In this document: positions 50,671 through 59,040 of the stretch, one piece after another
Layout of the letters: each line of letters opens with the position of its first letter
Position numbering within the stretch: the stretch's first letter is position 1
DNA from: Sphingobacteriales bacterium
GTDB taxonomy: Bacteria; Bacteroidota; Bacteroidia; Chitinophagales; Chitinophagaceae
Direction: 5' to 3'
DNA length: 64,000 nucleotides
Assembly (NCBI GenBank): GCA_016235125.1
Contig: JACRLZ010000007.1
Coordinates: 248,001 to 312,000, forward strand
Made by a program: the position numbers and the translations under genes
Notes under the pieces: generated by a model
The model's database searches: none
What the model saw: only the letters and a program-made list of their open reading frames with translations
What the model was told of the DNA's origin: nothing

Positions 50671-52072
50671 GCTGTAATTGAGAAAGGTTTAGGAATTTAC
50701 TTTTGTATTTGTAATCCGAATCGCAGTCCACTTGCACCAAGCCGTTTTTAATTAAGTGAGCATTGATGAAAGTCTTATTTTCAAGATACAAATAGCAAAG
50801 CAAATTGTTTTCGCTATCGTATTTTACTGCATCGTATTTCAGAAAAACTCTTTTGCCCTTCGTTTTTTCATTGAGAAATTTTGTTGCTTCTCCATTGATG
50901 ATGGAGTCTTCTTTGACGCCGATAAGTTTTACAGTAAGGCCGTTACTCAAATAAATTTTCTCAGGTGAAATAATTTCCTTCACCGTGAAAAATTCTTCCC
51001 GTTTTCCTGAACCATTCTTGTCAATCCTGCTGCCGAATTGCAATTTTTTTATATCAATTTTCTTGTCAAGTGTATGAGGGTCTTTGAAAATGTATGGGAG
51101 TTTTTCAATATCTTTTGCAAAATCAACTTTCAATGGTTTTTGCCTGATGAATTCAAACAAAGTGTTGTGAATGTCTTTCTGATTGACTTGCAACTTATGT
51201 TTGATGATTGGGATGAACTCCGGATTGATTTCGTAACTAACAGAATTTCTTCCAAAATTTTTTGCAGCCAGATTCGTTGTTCCGCTTCCTGCAAACGGGT
51301 CAAGCACTGTATCGCCAACAAACGCAAACATTTTTATCAATCGCTTTGGCAATTCCTCCGGAAACATTGCAATGTGATTATCTTGTCTTGCCCCTGCAAA
51401 GTTCCAATGTCCTGCAAAGTATGTGTTCCATTCTTCGGCAGTCATTTTTGAAAGTTCCTTTTGCTCTTTGGTTGGCTTTGGAGCATCGCCAAGTTTCTTA
51501 AAAGTCAAAATGAACTCGTAGTCTAGTTTAAGAATCCCGTTCCTGGGATATGGATACGAACCCATCTGCACGCCTCCACCTGTCGTGTTGCTGGTGGTTA
51601 CTTTCTGCCAGATGATTGCACCCATGTAATCAAGGCCGATATTCTCACAAAATTTGATGATCTCCTCCCGAATGGGAATCACTTTGTATCGTCCGTAATA
51701 AACTGCTCTCGCAAATTGGTCGCCGATATTCACACACAACCTGCAACCGTTGTGAAGAGTACGATAGCACTCTTTCCAAACTAAGTTCAGGTTATTGATG
51801 TAGTTTTCGTAGCTGTCGTGAAAGCCGATCTGGCTGTCTGACCCGTAATCTTTGAGTTGCCAGTAGGGTGGAGATGTGATAACCAAGTGAACTGAATTGT
51901 CGGGCAATTCAGTCATCTGTCTGCTGTCGCCGTTTATTATTTTGTGATGCGTTTGCAATTGATAAAATATATGGACAAATCTAAGTAAAAAATCAGACCG
52001 GTTTGAGAGGAGATGTTCACATATTTGTCGTTTCCAATAAAGCCTGATGGTTTTGATGCGGGTTTGCAACAT
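50663..52072 (-). CDS. DNA methyltransferase (CTAG type suspected) with SNase-like C terminus
   Basis: A 469-residue enzyme protecting DNA from the adjacent endonuclease. Motif IV is TSPPYW (about residue 66), typical of N4-cytosine or some N6-adenine beta-class enzymes. The SAM site is DPFAGSGTT (about 257). From about residue 345 a second domain follows whose pattern matches staphylococcal nuclease folds: LSNGLTVKLIGVKED, NGEATKFLNEKTKGKRVFL, LLCYLYLENKTFINAHLIKNGL. The catalytic arginines and acids of true SNases look replaced. The ATG at 52072 overlaps the polX stop (TGATG); the frame upstream of it is not used. The CTAG specificity is inferred from the partner. Confidence 0.88.
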   Translation of the reverse strand: MLQTRIKTIRLYWKRQICEHLLSNRSDFLLRFVHIFYQLQTHHKIINGDSRQMTELPDNSVHLVITSPPYWQLKDYGSDSQIGFHDSYENYINNLNLVWKECYRTLHNGCRLCVNIGDQFARAVYYGRYKVIPIREEIIKFCENIGLDYMGAIIWQKVTTSNTTGGGVQMGSYPYPRNGILKLDYEFILTFKKLGDAPKPTKEQKELSKMTAEEWNTYFAGHWNFAGARQDNHIAMFPEELPKRLIKMFAFVGDTVLDPFAGSGTTNLAAKNFGRNSVSYEINPEFIPIIKHKLQVNQKDIHNTLFEFIRQKPLKVDFAKDIEKLPYIFKDPHTLDKKIDIKKLQFGSRIDKNGSGKREEFFTVKEIISPEKIYLSNGLTVKLIGVKEDSIINGEATKFLNEKTKGKRVFLKYDAVKYDSENNLLCYLYLENKTFINAHLIKNGLVQVDCDSDYKYKSKFLNLSQLQHG

Positions 52073-53754
52073 CAGTAAATCTCTTTCATCTTTCTCTTCT
52101 TCCCCAGCCACTCCTCAAACTCCTTTAATCCAAAACTGCTCAGGTTATTTTCTTTTGTCAATCCGCCTTTTTGTGCTGCCAGCACACCGTACTTCACATC
52201 ATCAAATCCTTCCAGGAAATGCGCATCAGGGTTAATAGAGAGTAAAACATTTTTTTGCAATGCATAGTCTATCCATTTCCAGTCGATGTCCAGTCTTCTT
52301 GGGTGGGCATTTATTTCTATCACTACATTATTGGCAGCGCAGGCATCAATGATTTTTTTGTGGTCAACAGGATAACCGTTTCTGCTCAGCAATAACCTGC
52401 CTGTCATATGCCCAAGAATAGTTGTGTAAGGGTTTTCAATGGCGGTTATCAAACGCTTCATCGCTTTTTCTTCCGTCATCTTCAGGTTGCTGTGCACAGA
52501 GGCGATCACAAGGTCAAAGGTTTTCAGTATTCTGTCGGGATAATCAAGGCTGCCATCGTTGAGAATATCACTTTCAATGCTTTTAAAGATTTTAAATGGC
52601 CTCAGTTTGTTATTTAACTCATCAACGTAGCGGTGTTGCTCTTTTATCCGGTCTTCTTTTAATCCATTAGCATAAAAAGCCGTTTGGGAGTGGTCTGAGA
52701 TAACTAAATACTCATAACCTCTTTTAATACATTCTTGCGCCATTTCTTCAATGGTATTCAGTCCATCACTCCAGTTGCTATGGCTGTGGATGATGGAACG
52801 GATATCCCCGGGTTGAATAAGGTTTGGAAGCTTTCCTTTTTTTGCTTTTTCAATGATACCTGCTGTTTCTCTCAGGCAAGGTTCGATATATGGCATTCTT
52901 GCTTCATCAAACACTGCTGCATCATCAGTCAGGGTTTCCCTGTTTATTTTAGGGAACGATGCTTTAAATGCATCTACAAATTCCTGGTTCCCGGTTGTCA
53001 GGAATTGCCTTTCAATAATATTTTGTTTTCCTGTATACAGACGGAGTTTAAGGCCATTCTTTAGTTTGTAGAGCAATGTATCGTCTTTTTCTTCCAGCAG
53101 TTCCGGCGGTTGTACTGTCTGAAACTTTGGCTTTATTGTTTCATTTGTTTCAGCGATCACAAACTCCAGTTCTTCGATGGTCAATGCCTGTCTTCTGTAG
53201 GCGCCGGTTACTCTTACTTTATCTGCCGAAAATATTTTTTTCAAATAGGCTTCCACCTGCGGGAATATTTCCTCCAATTGTGCATACAAAAAATGTCCCT
53301 GGTTCAGAAAATAGAACTCGATAGCTTCCTGCACATTCTTCTGTGTCTTTTCACCAAAGCCTTTAAAAAGTGTCAACCGGTTTTCATTGCATGCATACAG
53401 CAGCTCACCCAGCGATTCAATTTCCATTTCCTTCCAGATAGTATGGATCTTTTTGGGGCCAATGCCTTTTATGTTCAGCATTTCAATGACACCGGGTGGT
53501 GTTTTGCTGATATAATCTTCCAGTGCATGCAGCTTGCCTGTCTCCAGCATTTCAATCACCTTTTTACCTACGCTGTCGCCAATGCCTTTAATAGAAAAAA
53601 GTTTTTCCTGCGGGGTATCTTTCAGCTGCATCGGTAGCTTTTCAATATTAAATGCTGCTACTGAATAGGTTTTTGTTTTAAAGGAGTTTTCGCCATGGAT
53701 GTCCATCAGTTTGGCAAGAAGGGAGAAATTATCGGCAATGGCTGCATTATCCAT
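52072..53754 (-). CDS. polX: PolX-type DNA polymerase/PHP phosphoesterase
   Basis: A 560-residue protein. The order is an N-terminal HhH region (KGIGDSVGKKVIEML, IKGIGPKKIHTIW, GFGEKTQKNV), polymerase beta palm (about 165-290) and a C-terminal PHP domain (about 315-550). The PHP metal motifs are present: HSHSNWSDG, ISDHS, EIN.H and NPDAH. In the palm, the GDIDIL-like catalytic motif is replaced by EELEFV, so both catalytic Asp are Glu. The polymerase activity may be reduced or lost, while the PHP 3'-5' exonuclease/AP endonuclease can be intact. It leads an operon with the restriction-modification genes. Confidence 0.9.
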   Translation of the reverse strand: MDNAAIADNFSLLAKLMDIHGENSFKTKTYSVAAFNIEKLPMQLKDTPQEKLFSIKGIGDSVGKKVIEMLETGKLHALEDYISKTPPGVIEMLNIKGIGPKKIHTIWKEMEIESLGELLYACNENRLTLFKGFGEKTQKNVQEAIEFYFLNQGHFLYAQLEEIFPQVEAYLKKIFSADKVRVTGAYRRQALTIEELEFVIAETNETIKPKFQTVQPPELLEEKDDTLLYKLKNGLKLRLYTGKQNIIERQFLTTGNQEFVDAFKASFPKINRETLTDDAAVFDEARMPYIEPCLRETAGIIEKAKKGKLPNLIQPGDIRSIIHSHSNWSDGLNTIEEMAQECIKRGYEYLVISDHSQTAFYANGLKEDRIKEQHRYVDELNNKLRPFKIFKSIESDILNDGSLDYPDRILKTFDLVIASVHSNLKMTEEKAMKRLITAIENPYTTILGHMTGRLLLSRNGYPVDHKKIIDACAANNVVIEINAHPRRLDIDWKWIDYALQKNVLLSINPDAHFLEGFDDVKYGVLAAQKGGLTKENNLSSFGLKEFEEWLGKKRKMKEIY

Positions 53755-53777
53755 GTCACTAAAGTAAGATTTTAGGT

Positions 53778-53843
53778 TTTCACAGATGACTCAGATTTTC
53801 ACAGAAAAAAATATAATCTGTGATTTTCTGTGAAATCTGTGAG
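53778..53843. repeat. CACAGA-word inverted repeat, family G
   Basis: Left half has TCACAGATGACTCAGATTTT and CACAGAAAA words; right half has ATCTGTGATTTTCTGTGAAA and TCTGTGAG. The halves pair imperfectly. Another familiar Bacteroidota intergenic word repeat, lying at the 5' side of polX. Confidence 0.7.
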
Positions 53844-53863
53844 CAAATATTGGGGGAAAGCAT

Positions 53864-53893
53864 AAAAAAAGTCCCCCGATATTCGGAGGACTT
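53864..53893 (-). terminator. Terminator of the Lys/Ala peptide gene
   Basis: Stem AAAGTCCTCCGAAT / ATCGGGGGACTTT (minus strand, one mismatch) followed by TTTTTT. A smaller hairpin (GTTTAAG / CTTAAAC) lies just before it at about 53902-53920. Confidence 0.85.
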
Positions 53894-53920
53894 TCTGTGA
53901 TGTTTAAGTTTCGCTTAAAC

Positions 53921-53992
53921 TTATTTCTTTTTCTTAGCAGCTTTCTTCTTAGGAGCAGCTTTTTTCTTAGCAGCTTTTTTCTTAGTAGCCAT
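53921..53992 (-). CDS. 23-residue Lys/Ala-rich, histone H1-like peptide
   Basis: ATG at 53992, TAA at 53923-53921. The product begins MATKKKAAKKKAAPKKKAAK and ends KKK. It has only Met, Ala, Thr, Pro and Lys and four KKKAA-type units, like the tails of eukaryotic H1 and the small Hc1/HU-tail proteins of some bacteria. It probably binds nucleic acid or rRNA. The gene has its own promoter (TTTG-N19-TACCTTTA) and a strong terminator, which argues that it is real despite its size. It follows rpmA by 107 bases on the same strand. Confidence 0.75.
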   Translation of the reverse strand: MATKKKAAKKKAAPKKKAAKKKK

Positions 53993-54032
53993 TTTTTAGA
54001 ATTTAATGTTAGTAAAAATGGGTTAACGACAT

Positions 54033-54063
54033 TAAAGGTAATAATAATTTCATATTACCCAAA
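54033..54063 (-). promoter_or_regulatory. Promoter of the Lys/Ala peptide gene
   Basis: On the minus strand TTTG (54063-54060), 19 bases, TACCTTTA (54040-54033), one base off the TAnnTTTG consensus. The ATG is 40 bases downstream. Confidence 0.65.
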
Positions 54064-54099
54064 TTTTTTTTCCACAAAATTCTAAACCGGAAAATTGTT

Positions 54100-54360
54100 T
54101 TATGCTTCAACTGCAGTTACTGAAACATAAGTTCTGTTGTTTTTTCTTTTACGAAATTCAACAACACCATCTGTTAATGCAAACAATGTGTAGTCTTTTC
54201 CAACACCAACATTTTTGCCGGGATGATAAACAGTGCCACGCTGACGAACAATAATGTTTCCTGAAACAGCAGGCTGGCCACCAAAAATTTTTACACCAAG
54301 GCGTTTGCTTTGTGAGTCACGGTTATTCTTTACACTGCCTTCACCTTTTTTATGTGCCAT
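54100..54360 (-). CDS. rpmA: Large ribosomal subunit protein bL27
   Basis: An 86-residue protein near the peptidyl-transferase centre. [20 protein letters not shown] is the canonical N terminus, without the cleavable extension of Firmicutes. [20 protein letters not shown] and the [15 protein letters not shown] block follow. It is 49 bases after rplU and co-transcribed with it. Confidence 0.97.
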   Translation of the reverse strand: MAHKKGEGSVKNNRDSQSKRLGVKIFGGQPAVSGNIIVRQRGTVYHPGKNVGVGKDYTLFALTDGVVEFRKRKNNRTYVSVTAVEA

Positions 54361-54409
54361 GATATTTAGTTATTAGTTGATTAGTTAATTGGTTAATCAG
54401 TAAAAAAGA

Positions 54410-54709
54410 TTAAGCGATGCTTGTCACTTTAATTTTTGTGTAAGCCGTACGATGTCCTTTCTTTTTATGAAAACCTTTTCTTCTTTTTTGTTTGTAAGCG
54501 ATCACAGTGTCGCCTTTTACCTGGTCAACTATTTCAGCTTTTACTTTTGCCTTTACAGAAGGTCCTGCGGAGAGCTTTCCGTCGGCATCCACCAGTAATA
54601 CTTCCAGGTCAACTTTATCACCGGCTTTTCCCTCAACATGAGGAACGTATAAGGTCTGATCTTTTTCTACCTTGAACTGTTGTCCGGCCACTTTTATTAC
54701 AGCTACCAT
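54410..54709 (-). CDS. rplU: Large ribosomal subunit protein bL21
   Basis: A 99-residue ribosomal protein. MVAVIKVAGQQFKVEKDQTL and the closing KQKRRKGFHKKKGHRTAYT are diagnostic. First gene of the L21-L27 operon, with a near-ideal promoter just upstream. Divergent from the GH3 gene. Confidence 0.97.
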   Translation of the reverse strand: MVAVIKVAGQQFKVEKDQTLYVPHVEGKAGDKVDLEVLLVDADGKLSAGPSVKAKVKAEIVDQVKGDTVIAYKQKRRKGFHKKKGHRTAYTKIKVTSIA

Positions 54710-54728
54710 AGTCTTAAAATTAGGACGG

Positions 54729-54759
54729 CAAAGGTAAGGGGAAAATCCTTTTTGACAAA
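54729..54759 (-). promoter_or_regulatory. Promoter of rplU-rpmA
   Basis: On the minus strand TTTG (54759-54756), exactly 19 bases, TACCTTTG (54736-54729). The ATG follows 20 bases after the -7 box. Confidence 0.85.
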
Positions 54760-54854
54760 CAGGGAATCAAAGATTTATAAACAGGAAATGAGGCCGGTTG
54801 GCCGGGCCAAATATTATATTTGTAGGCCAATTTCAGGTTTACTTTTGCTGAAGT

Positions 54855-56369
54855 ATGAAAATCAAGTCTTTCTTAGCCAAACCTTTTGCCGCATATATAT
54901 ATAAAGGTATCCGCAAGGGCATCAGCACCGCCATTGCCGACCAGGAAAATATTTTAAAAAACCTTATCAAGGTTGGCAGAAATACAGATTTTGGAAAAGA
55001 GGCCGGTCTCGATAAAGTAAACGACTATGCTGAGTATCGTGATGCCGTCGCACTCAGGGATTATGAACAAATGAAGCCATGGATTGAGAAAATCAAGGCA
55101 GGCCGGCATAATGTTCTATGGAAAGGCAAGCCGATCTATTTTGCCAAAACATCGGGAACTACCAGCGGTACGAAATACATACCCATTACCAAAGATTCGA
55201 TCCCAAACCATATAAACACAGCCCGCAATGCATTGCTTTGTTATATGGCTGAAACGGGCAACACAAAGTTTGCCGATGGCAAAATGATCTTTCTTTCCGG
55301 TTCACCTGAATTAGAAAGAATAGCAGGTATTCCTACCGGCAGGCTGAGCGGCATTGTTAACCATCATGTGCCAAAATATCTCAGGAGTAATCAACTGCCA
55401 TCCTATGAAACCAATTGTATTGAAGATTGGGAAACCAAACTGGGAAAAATTGTTGATGAAACGATAGATAAAAATATGACCCTCATCAGCGGCATACCAC
55501 CGTGGATGCAGATGTATTTTGATGAACTGATAAAAAGAAGTGGGAAGAAAGTAGGAGAGTTGTTCCCCAACTTTAGTGTGATGGTGCAGGGCGGCGTGAA
55601 TTTTGATCCTTACAAAGCAAAGCTCTTTGAAAGTATCGGAAGAAAAGTGGATACCATTGAATTGTTCCCGGCAAGTGAGGGTTTCTTTGCTTTCCAGGAT
55701 TCACAGAATGCAGAAGGCCTTTTATTAAATACCAACAGCGGTATCTTTTTTGAATTTGTTCCTGCTGCGGAGATTTTTAATGATATGCCAACAAGGTTTT
55801 CATTGAAAGATGTGAAAGTGGGAGAGAATTATGCAATGATCATTAACAGTAATGCCGGTTTATGGGGATATAATCTCGGCGATACGGTGAAATTTGTTTC
55901 TGTGGATCCTTATCGTCTTGTTGTTACAGGAAGAACCAAACATTTTATTTCAGCTTTTGGCGAGCATGTTATTGGTGAAGAAGTGGAGGCGAGCATGCTG
56001 AAAGCTGCAGCGGAGGAGAATGTACACATCACTGAATTTACAGTGGCGCCTTTTGTAAGCGCCGATAAAGGAAAATCATATCATGAGTGGTTTGTGGAAT
56101 TTGAAACCATGCCGGCTGATCTTTTTGTTTTTGCCAAAAAACTGGATAACAACCTCCGGATAAAAAATTCATATTATGAAGACCTGGTAGGTGGAAATAT
56201 TCTTCAGCCGCTTAAAATAACGCCGGTCAAAAAAAATGGTTTTATTGATTACATGAAATCAATCGGTAAATTGGGTGGGCAGAATAAAGTGCCGAGACTG
56301 AGCAATGATCGTAAGATTGCTGATGAATTGGTGAAGTTTGAAGACGAAAGTATGAAGTCAGAAGTCTGA
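54855..56369 (+). CDS. GH3 auxin-responsive-promoter family protein
   Basis: A 504-residue member of the ANL acyl-adenylating superfamily, GH3 branch. It has the ATP-binding TSGTTSGTKYIPIT near residue 95, an ISGIPPWM block, the GGVNFDPY and ASEGFFA segments (ATP/acyl site) and GYNLGDTVKFVS with the hinge Asp. Plant GH3 proteins conjugate amino acids to acyl hormones, and the bacterial substrate is unknown. It is followed at 28 bases by dxr. A TACTTTTG box lies just upstream of its ATG. Confidence 0.9.
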   Translation: MKIKSFLAKPFAAYIYKGIRKGISTAIADQENILKNLIKVGRNTDFGKEAGLDKVNDYAEYRDAVALRDYEQMKPWIEKIKAGRHNVLWKGKPIYFAKTSGTTSGTKYIPITKDSIPNHINTARNALLCYMAETGNTKFADGKMIFLSGSPELERIAGIPTGRLSGIVNHHVPKYLRSNQLPSYETNCIEDWETKLGKIVDETIDKNMTLISGIPPWMQMYFDELIKRSGKKVGELFPNFSVMVQGGVNFDPYKAKLFESIGRKVDTIELFPASEGFFAFQDSQNAEGLLLNTNSGIFFEFVPAAEIFNDMPTRFSLKDVKVGENYAMIINSNAGLWGYNLGDTVKFVSVDPYRLVVTGRTKHFISAFGEHVIGEEVEASMLKAAAEENVHITEFTVAPFVSADKGKSYHEWFVEFETMPADLFVFAKKLDNNLRIKNSYYEDLVGGNILQPLKITPVKKNGFIDYMKSIGKLGGQNKVPRLSNDRKIADELVKFEDESMKSEV

Positions 56370-56397
56370 TAAAGTTTTAAATTTTGATATTTCCCTG

Positions 56398-57603
56398 ATG
56401 ATCGAGAATCAAACAATAGGAACTTCACATAACTCCCCTTCAGGGGCCGGGGGTAAACGTATCGCCATTTTTGGATCTACCGGTTCCATCGGTACCCAGG
56501 CGCTGGATGTGATTGCTGCTAATCCGGATATTTTTTCAGCCGAAGTGCTCACTGCGCATCATAATGACGAATTATTAGTTCAACAGGCTTTGCGTTTTAA
56601 TCCCAATGTTATTGTTATCGGCGATGAAAAGAAATATGGAAAAGTAAAAGAAGCATTATCAGCAACGGATATTAAAGTATTTGCAGGGGAAAAAGCATTG
56701 GAGGAAGTAGCAGCTATGGACTGTTATGATCTGATGCTGGCGGCTATTGTTGGATATGCCGGATTGCGGCCAACCTTAAATGCAATTGAAAGCGGTAAAG
56801 CCATTGCATTGGCAAATAAAGAAACTTTGGTGGTGGCGGGTGATATAATAATGAGAAAGGCGGTGGAGAACAGGGTGCCTGTCATTCCTGTGGATTCAGA
56901 ACATTCGGCCATTTTTCAATGCCTTGTAGGCGAAACAAGAAACAGGATTGAAAAGATAATTCTCACTGCTTCGGGCGGACCCTTTCTTGGCCGTAAACCC
57001 AATTACCTGGTGAATGTAAGAAGGGAGCATGCACTTCAGCATCCCAACTGGGCGATGGGCGCCAAGATCACCATTGATTCAGCTACATTAATGAATAAGG
57101 GTCTTGAGATGATAGAGGCCAGGTGGTTATTCAACCTCAGGCCTGAACAGATACAGGTGGTCATTCATCCGCAAAGTATTATTCACAGCATGGTACAGTT
57201 TGAAGATGGAAGCATTAAAGCACAAATGGGATTACCGGATATGAAACTGCCGATTCAATATGCACTGGCATTTCCGAAAAGAATAAAAAATGATTTTCCA
57301 AGATTTGATTTCAGGAAGGTCAGCACCCTCAGTTTTGAAGAGCCTGATGTTAAAACTTTCAGAAATCTTGCATTGGCACAGGAAGCGTTGATAAGGGGCG
57401 GTAACCTGCCTTGTGTAATGAATGCTGCCAATGAAATTGCAGTGTATGCTTTTCTGAAAAACCGGATTAATTTCCTGGATATGACGTCAGCAATTGAGCA
57501 AACAATGCAAAACATCCCGTTCATTGAAAAACCCACCCTGGAGGAATATTTTGACAGCGATGGAGAGGCCCGTAACTTTGCTGCCGACTTAATCAAACTC
57601 TAA
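56398..57603 (+). CDS. dxr: 1-deoxy-D-xylulose 5-phosphate reductoisomerase
   Basis: A 401-residue NADPH enzyme forming MEP in the non-mevalonate isoprenoid pathway. The NADPH site is IFGSTGSIGTQAL, here at about residue 25. It is followed by LANKETLVVAG, PVDSEHSAIFQCL (metal site), TASGGPF, NKGLEMIEARWLF and MNAANE. The N terminus is extended: TIGTSHNSPSGAGGKR precedes the first beta strand, and NSPSGAGG is encoded by a family A repeat. The start is ATG 56398. In most homologs the protein starts a few residues before RIAIFGSTG, so the true start could also be downstream, but no ATG is available there. Confidence 0.94.
   Translation: MIENQTIGTSHNSPSGAGGKRIAIFGSTGSIGTQALDVIAANPDIFSAEVLTAHHNDELLVQQALRFNPNVIVIGDEKKYGKVKEALSATDIKVFAGEKALEEVAAMDCYDLMLAAIVGYAGLRPTLNAIESGKAIALANKETLVVAGDIIMRKAVENRVPVIPVDSEHSAIFQCLVGETRNRIEKIILTASGGPFLGRKPNYLVNVRREHALQHPNWAMGAKITIDSATLMNKGLEMIEARWLFNLRPEQIQVVIHPQSIIHSMVQFEDGSIKAQMGLPDMKLPIQYALAFPKRIKNDFPRFDFRKVSTLSFEEPDVKTFRNLALAQEALIRGGNLPCVMNAANEIAVYAFLKNRINFLDMTSAIEQTMQNIPFIEKPTLEEYFDSDGEARNFAADLIKL
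56429..56454. repeat. Family A repeat in dxr codons 11-19
   Basis: ATAACTCCCCTTCAGGGGCC, then GGGGGT. Same frame and almost the same peptide as in priA. Confidence 0.78.
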
Positions 57604-57606
57604 ATT

Positions 57607-57630
57607 CCCGCCATTGGCGGGATGTTTTTT
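57607..57630 (+). terminator. Terminator between dxr and rseP
   Basis: Stem CCCGCC / GGCGGG, then ATG and six T. The ATG at 57622 is within the hairpin tail, so rseP more likely starts at 57637. Readthrough into rseP is still likely. Confidence 0.7.
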
Positions 57631-57636
57631 AATACT

Positions 57637-58992
57637 ATGAATTATTTATTAGCCATTGACTGGGGTACTGTTGGAGTGAAGGCAGCACAATTCATACTGT
57701 CTTTTTCAATCCTTATCCTGCTGCATGAGTTCGGTCATTATATCACTGCAAAATGGTTTAAATGCAGGGTTGAAAAATTTTACCTGTTCTTTAATCCATG
57801 GTTCTCTCTCTGGAAAAAGAAAAAAGGAGAAACCGAATATGGCTTAGGCTGGATTCCTCTCGGCGGATATGTGAAGATCTCCGGAATGATTGATGAGAGT
57901 ATGGACAAGGAACAGATGAAACAACCGGCGCAGCCTCATGAATTTCGCAGTAAACCGGCATGGCAGCGGCTCATCATCATGCTGGGCGGCATTATTGTAA
58001 ATATCATTCTTGCCATTTTGATTTTTATTGTGATACTCTGGGTTTGGGGTAAGGAATATATGCCTCCACAAAATGCTAAGTACGGTATCGTTGCCGATAG
58101 CCTTGCGCAGAAAGTTGGATTAAGGGATGGAGATGTTATTCTGAAAGTGGGTGAAAAGGAAGTGAAGAACCTTTTGAGTGTAAGAAGAGATATTGTTTAC
58201 AATGAAGGGAATGATATTATTACTGTAAAAAGGGGAGACAGCATTATTGAACTTTCGTATGGTGATGATCTTCGCCGGAAACTCAACAGTCGTGATGCCA
58301 GTGACTTTGCAGGGGTAAGAGCTCCTTTTATAGTTGACAAGTTTGGAAAAAATTCAAATGCAGAAAAAGCAGGGATGAAAAAAGGGGATTGGATCATTGC
58401 TGTGAATGGTAGCCCCACTTTATATGCTCATGAATTCAGAAAAATGCTGGATGGGAAAAAGGATACTACTTTTTCTTTTACAGTTTTGCGGAATAACGAT
58501 ACTTTATTATTACCCGTTGCTTTGAACAGCAAAGGCCAGATAGGCGTTTATCCAAAAGATCTTGAAAAGCTGGGTTTTGTTTTTGAAGTAAAACGATACA
58601 CATTAGTTGAATCTGTTCCTGCCGGATTTAATGAATGCTGGACCACATTGGGGAACTACATGAAGGGATTGAAGCAATTGTTTAATGGCAAAGCCAAAGC
58701 AAGTGAATCAGTAGGAAGTGTCTTTAGTATTGGGAGTATTTATCCGGGCAATTGGGACTGGCATATATTCTGGACACTTACAGCTGTCTTCAGCATCATA
58801 CTTGCATTCATGAATGTTCTTCCGATTCCGGGACTGGATGGAGGGCATGCATTGTTTACTGTGGCAGAAATGATAACAGGCCGCAAACCCAGCGATAAGT
58901 TTTTAGAATATGCTCAGATTGTGGGCATGGTATTATTATTGGGGTTAATGGCCTACGCATTAGGATTGGATATATTTAGGATGTTTAAATAA
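57637..58992 (+). CDS. rseP: RIP site-2 metalloprotease
   Basis: A 451-residue inner-membrane zinc protease acting in regulated intramembrane proteolysis, for instance of anti-sigma factors. The catalytic HEFGH lies in the first helix (near residue 32), followed by GLGWIPLGGYVKI. Two PDZ-like domains occupy about 140-350. The second metal site is NVLPIPGLDGGHALF. The C-terminal helix is at GMVLLLGLMAYALGL. It follows dxr, a common neighbour in Bacteroidota and Proteobacteria. Start chosen as above. Confidence 0.95.
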   Translation: MNYLLAIDWGTVGVKAAQFILSFSILILLHEFGHYITAKWFKCRVEKFYLFFNPWFSLWKKKKGETEYGLGWIPLGGYVKISGMIDESMDKEQMKQPAQPHEFRSKPAWQRLIIMLGGIIVNIILAILIFIVILWVWGKEYMPPQNAKYGIVADSLAQKVGLRDGDVILKVGEKEVKNLLSVRRDIVYNEGNDIITVKRGDSIIELSYGDDLRRKLNSRDASDFAGVRAPFIVDKFGKNSNAEKAGMKKGDWIIAVNGSPTLYAHEFRKMLDGKKDTTFSFTVLRNNDTLLLPVALNSKGQIGVYPKDLEKLGFVFEVKRYTLVESVPAGFNECWTTLGNYMKGLKQLFNGKAKASESVGSVFSIGSIYPGNWDWHIFWTLTAVFSIILAFMNVLPIPGLDGGHALFTVAEMITGRKPSDKFLEYAQIVGMVLLLGLMAYALGLDIFRMFK

Positions 58993-59004
58993 AGGCACAG
59001 TCGT

Positions 59005-59035
59005 TAGTCACCGGCGAGACTCAGGACTACGACTC
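59005..59035. repeat. Degenerate family B repeat before tmRNA
   Basis: TAGTCACCGGCGAGACTCAG, then GACTACGACTC. GACTC words as in murB and the PPTase gene, less regular. Confidence 0.45.
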
Positions 59036-59040
59036 AAAAA

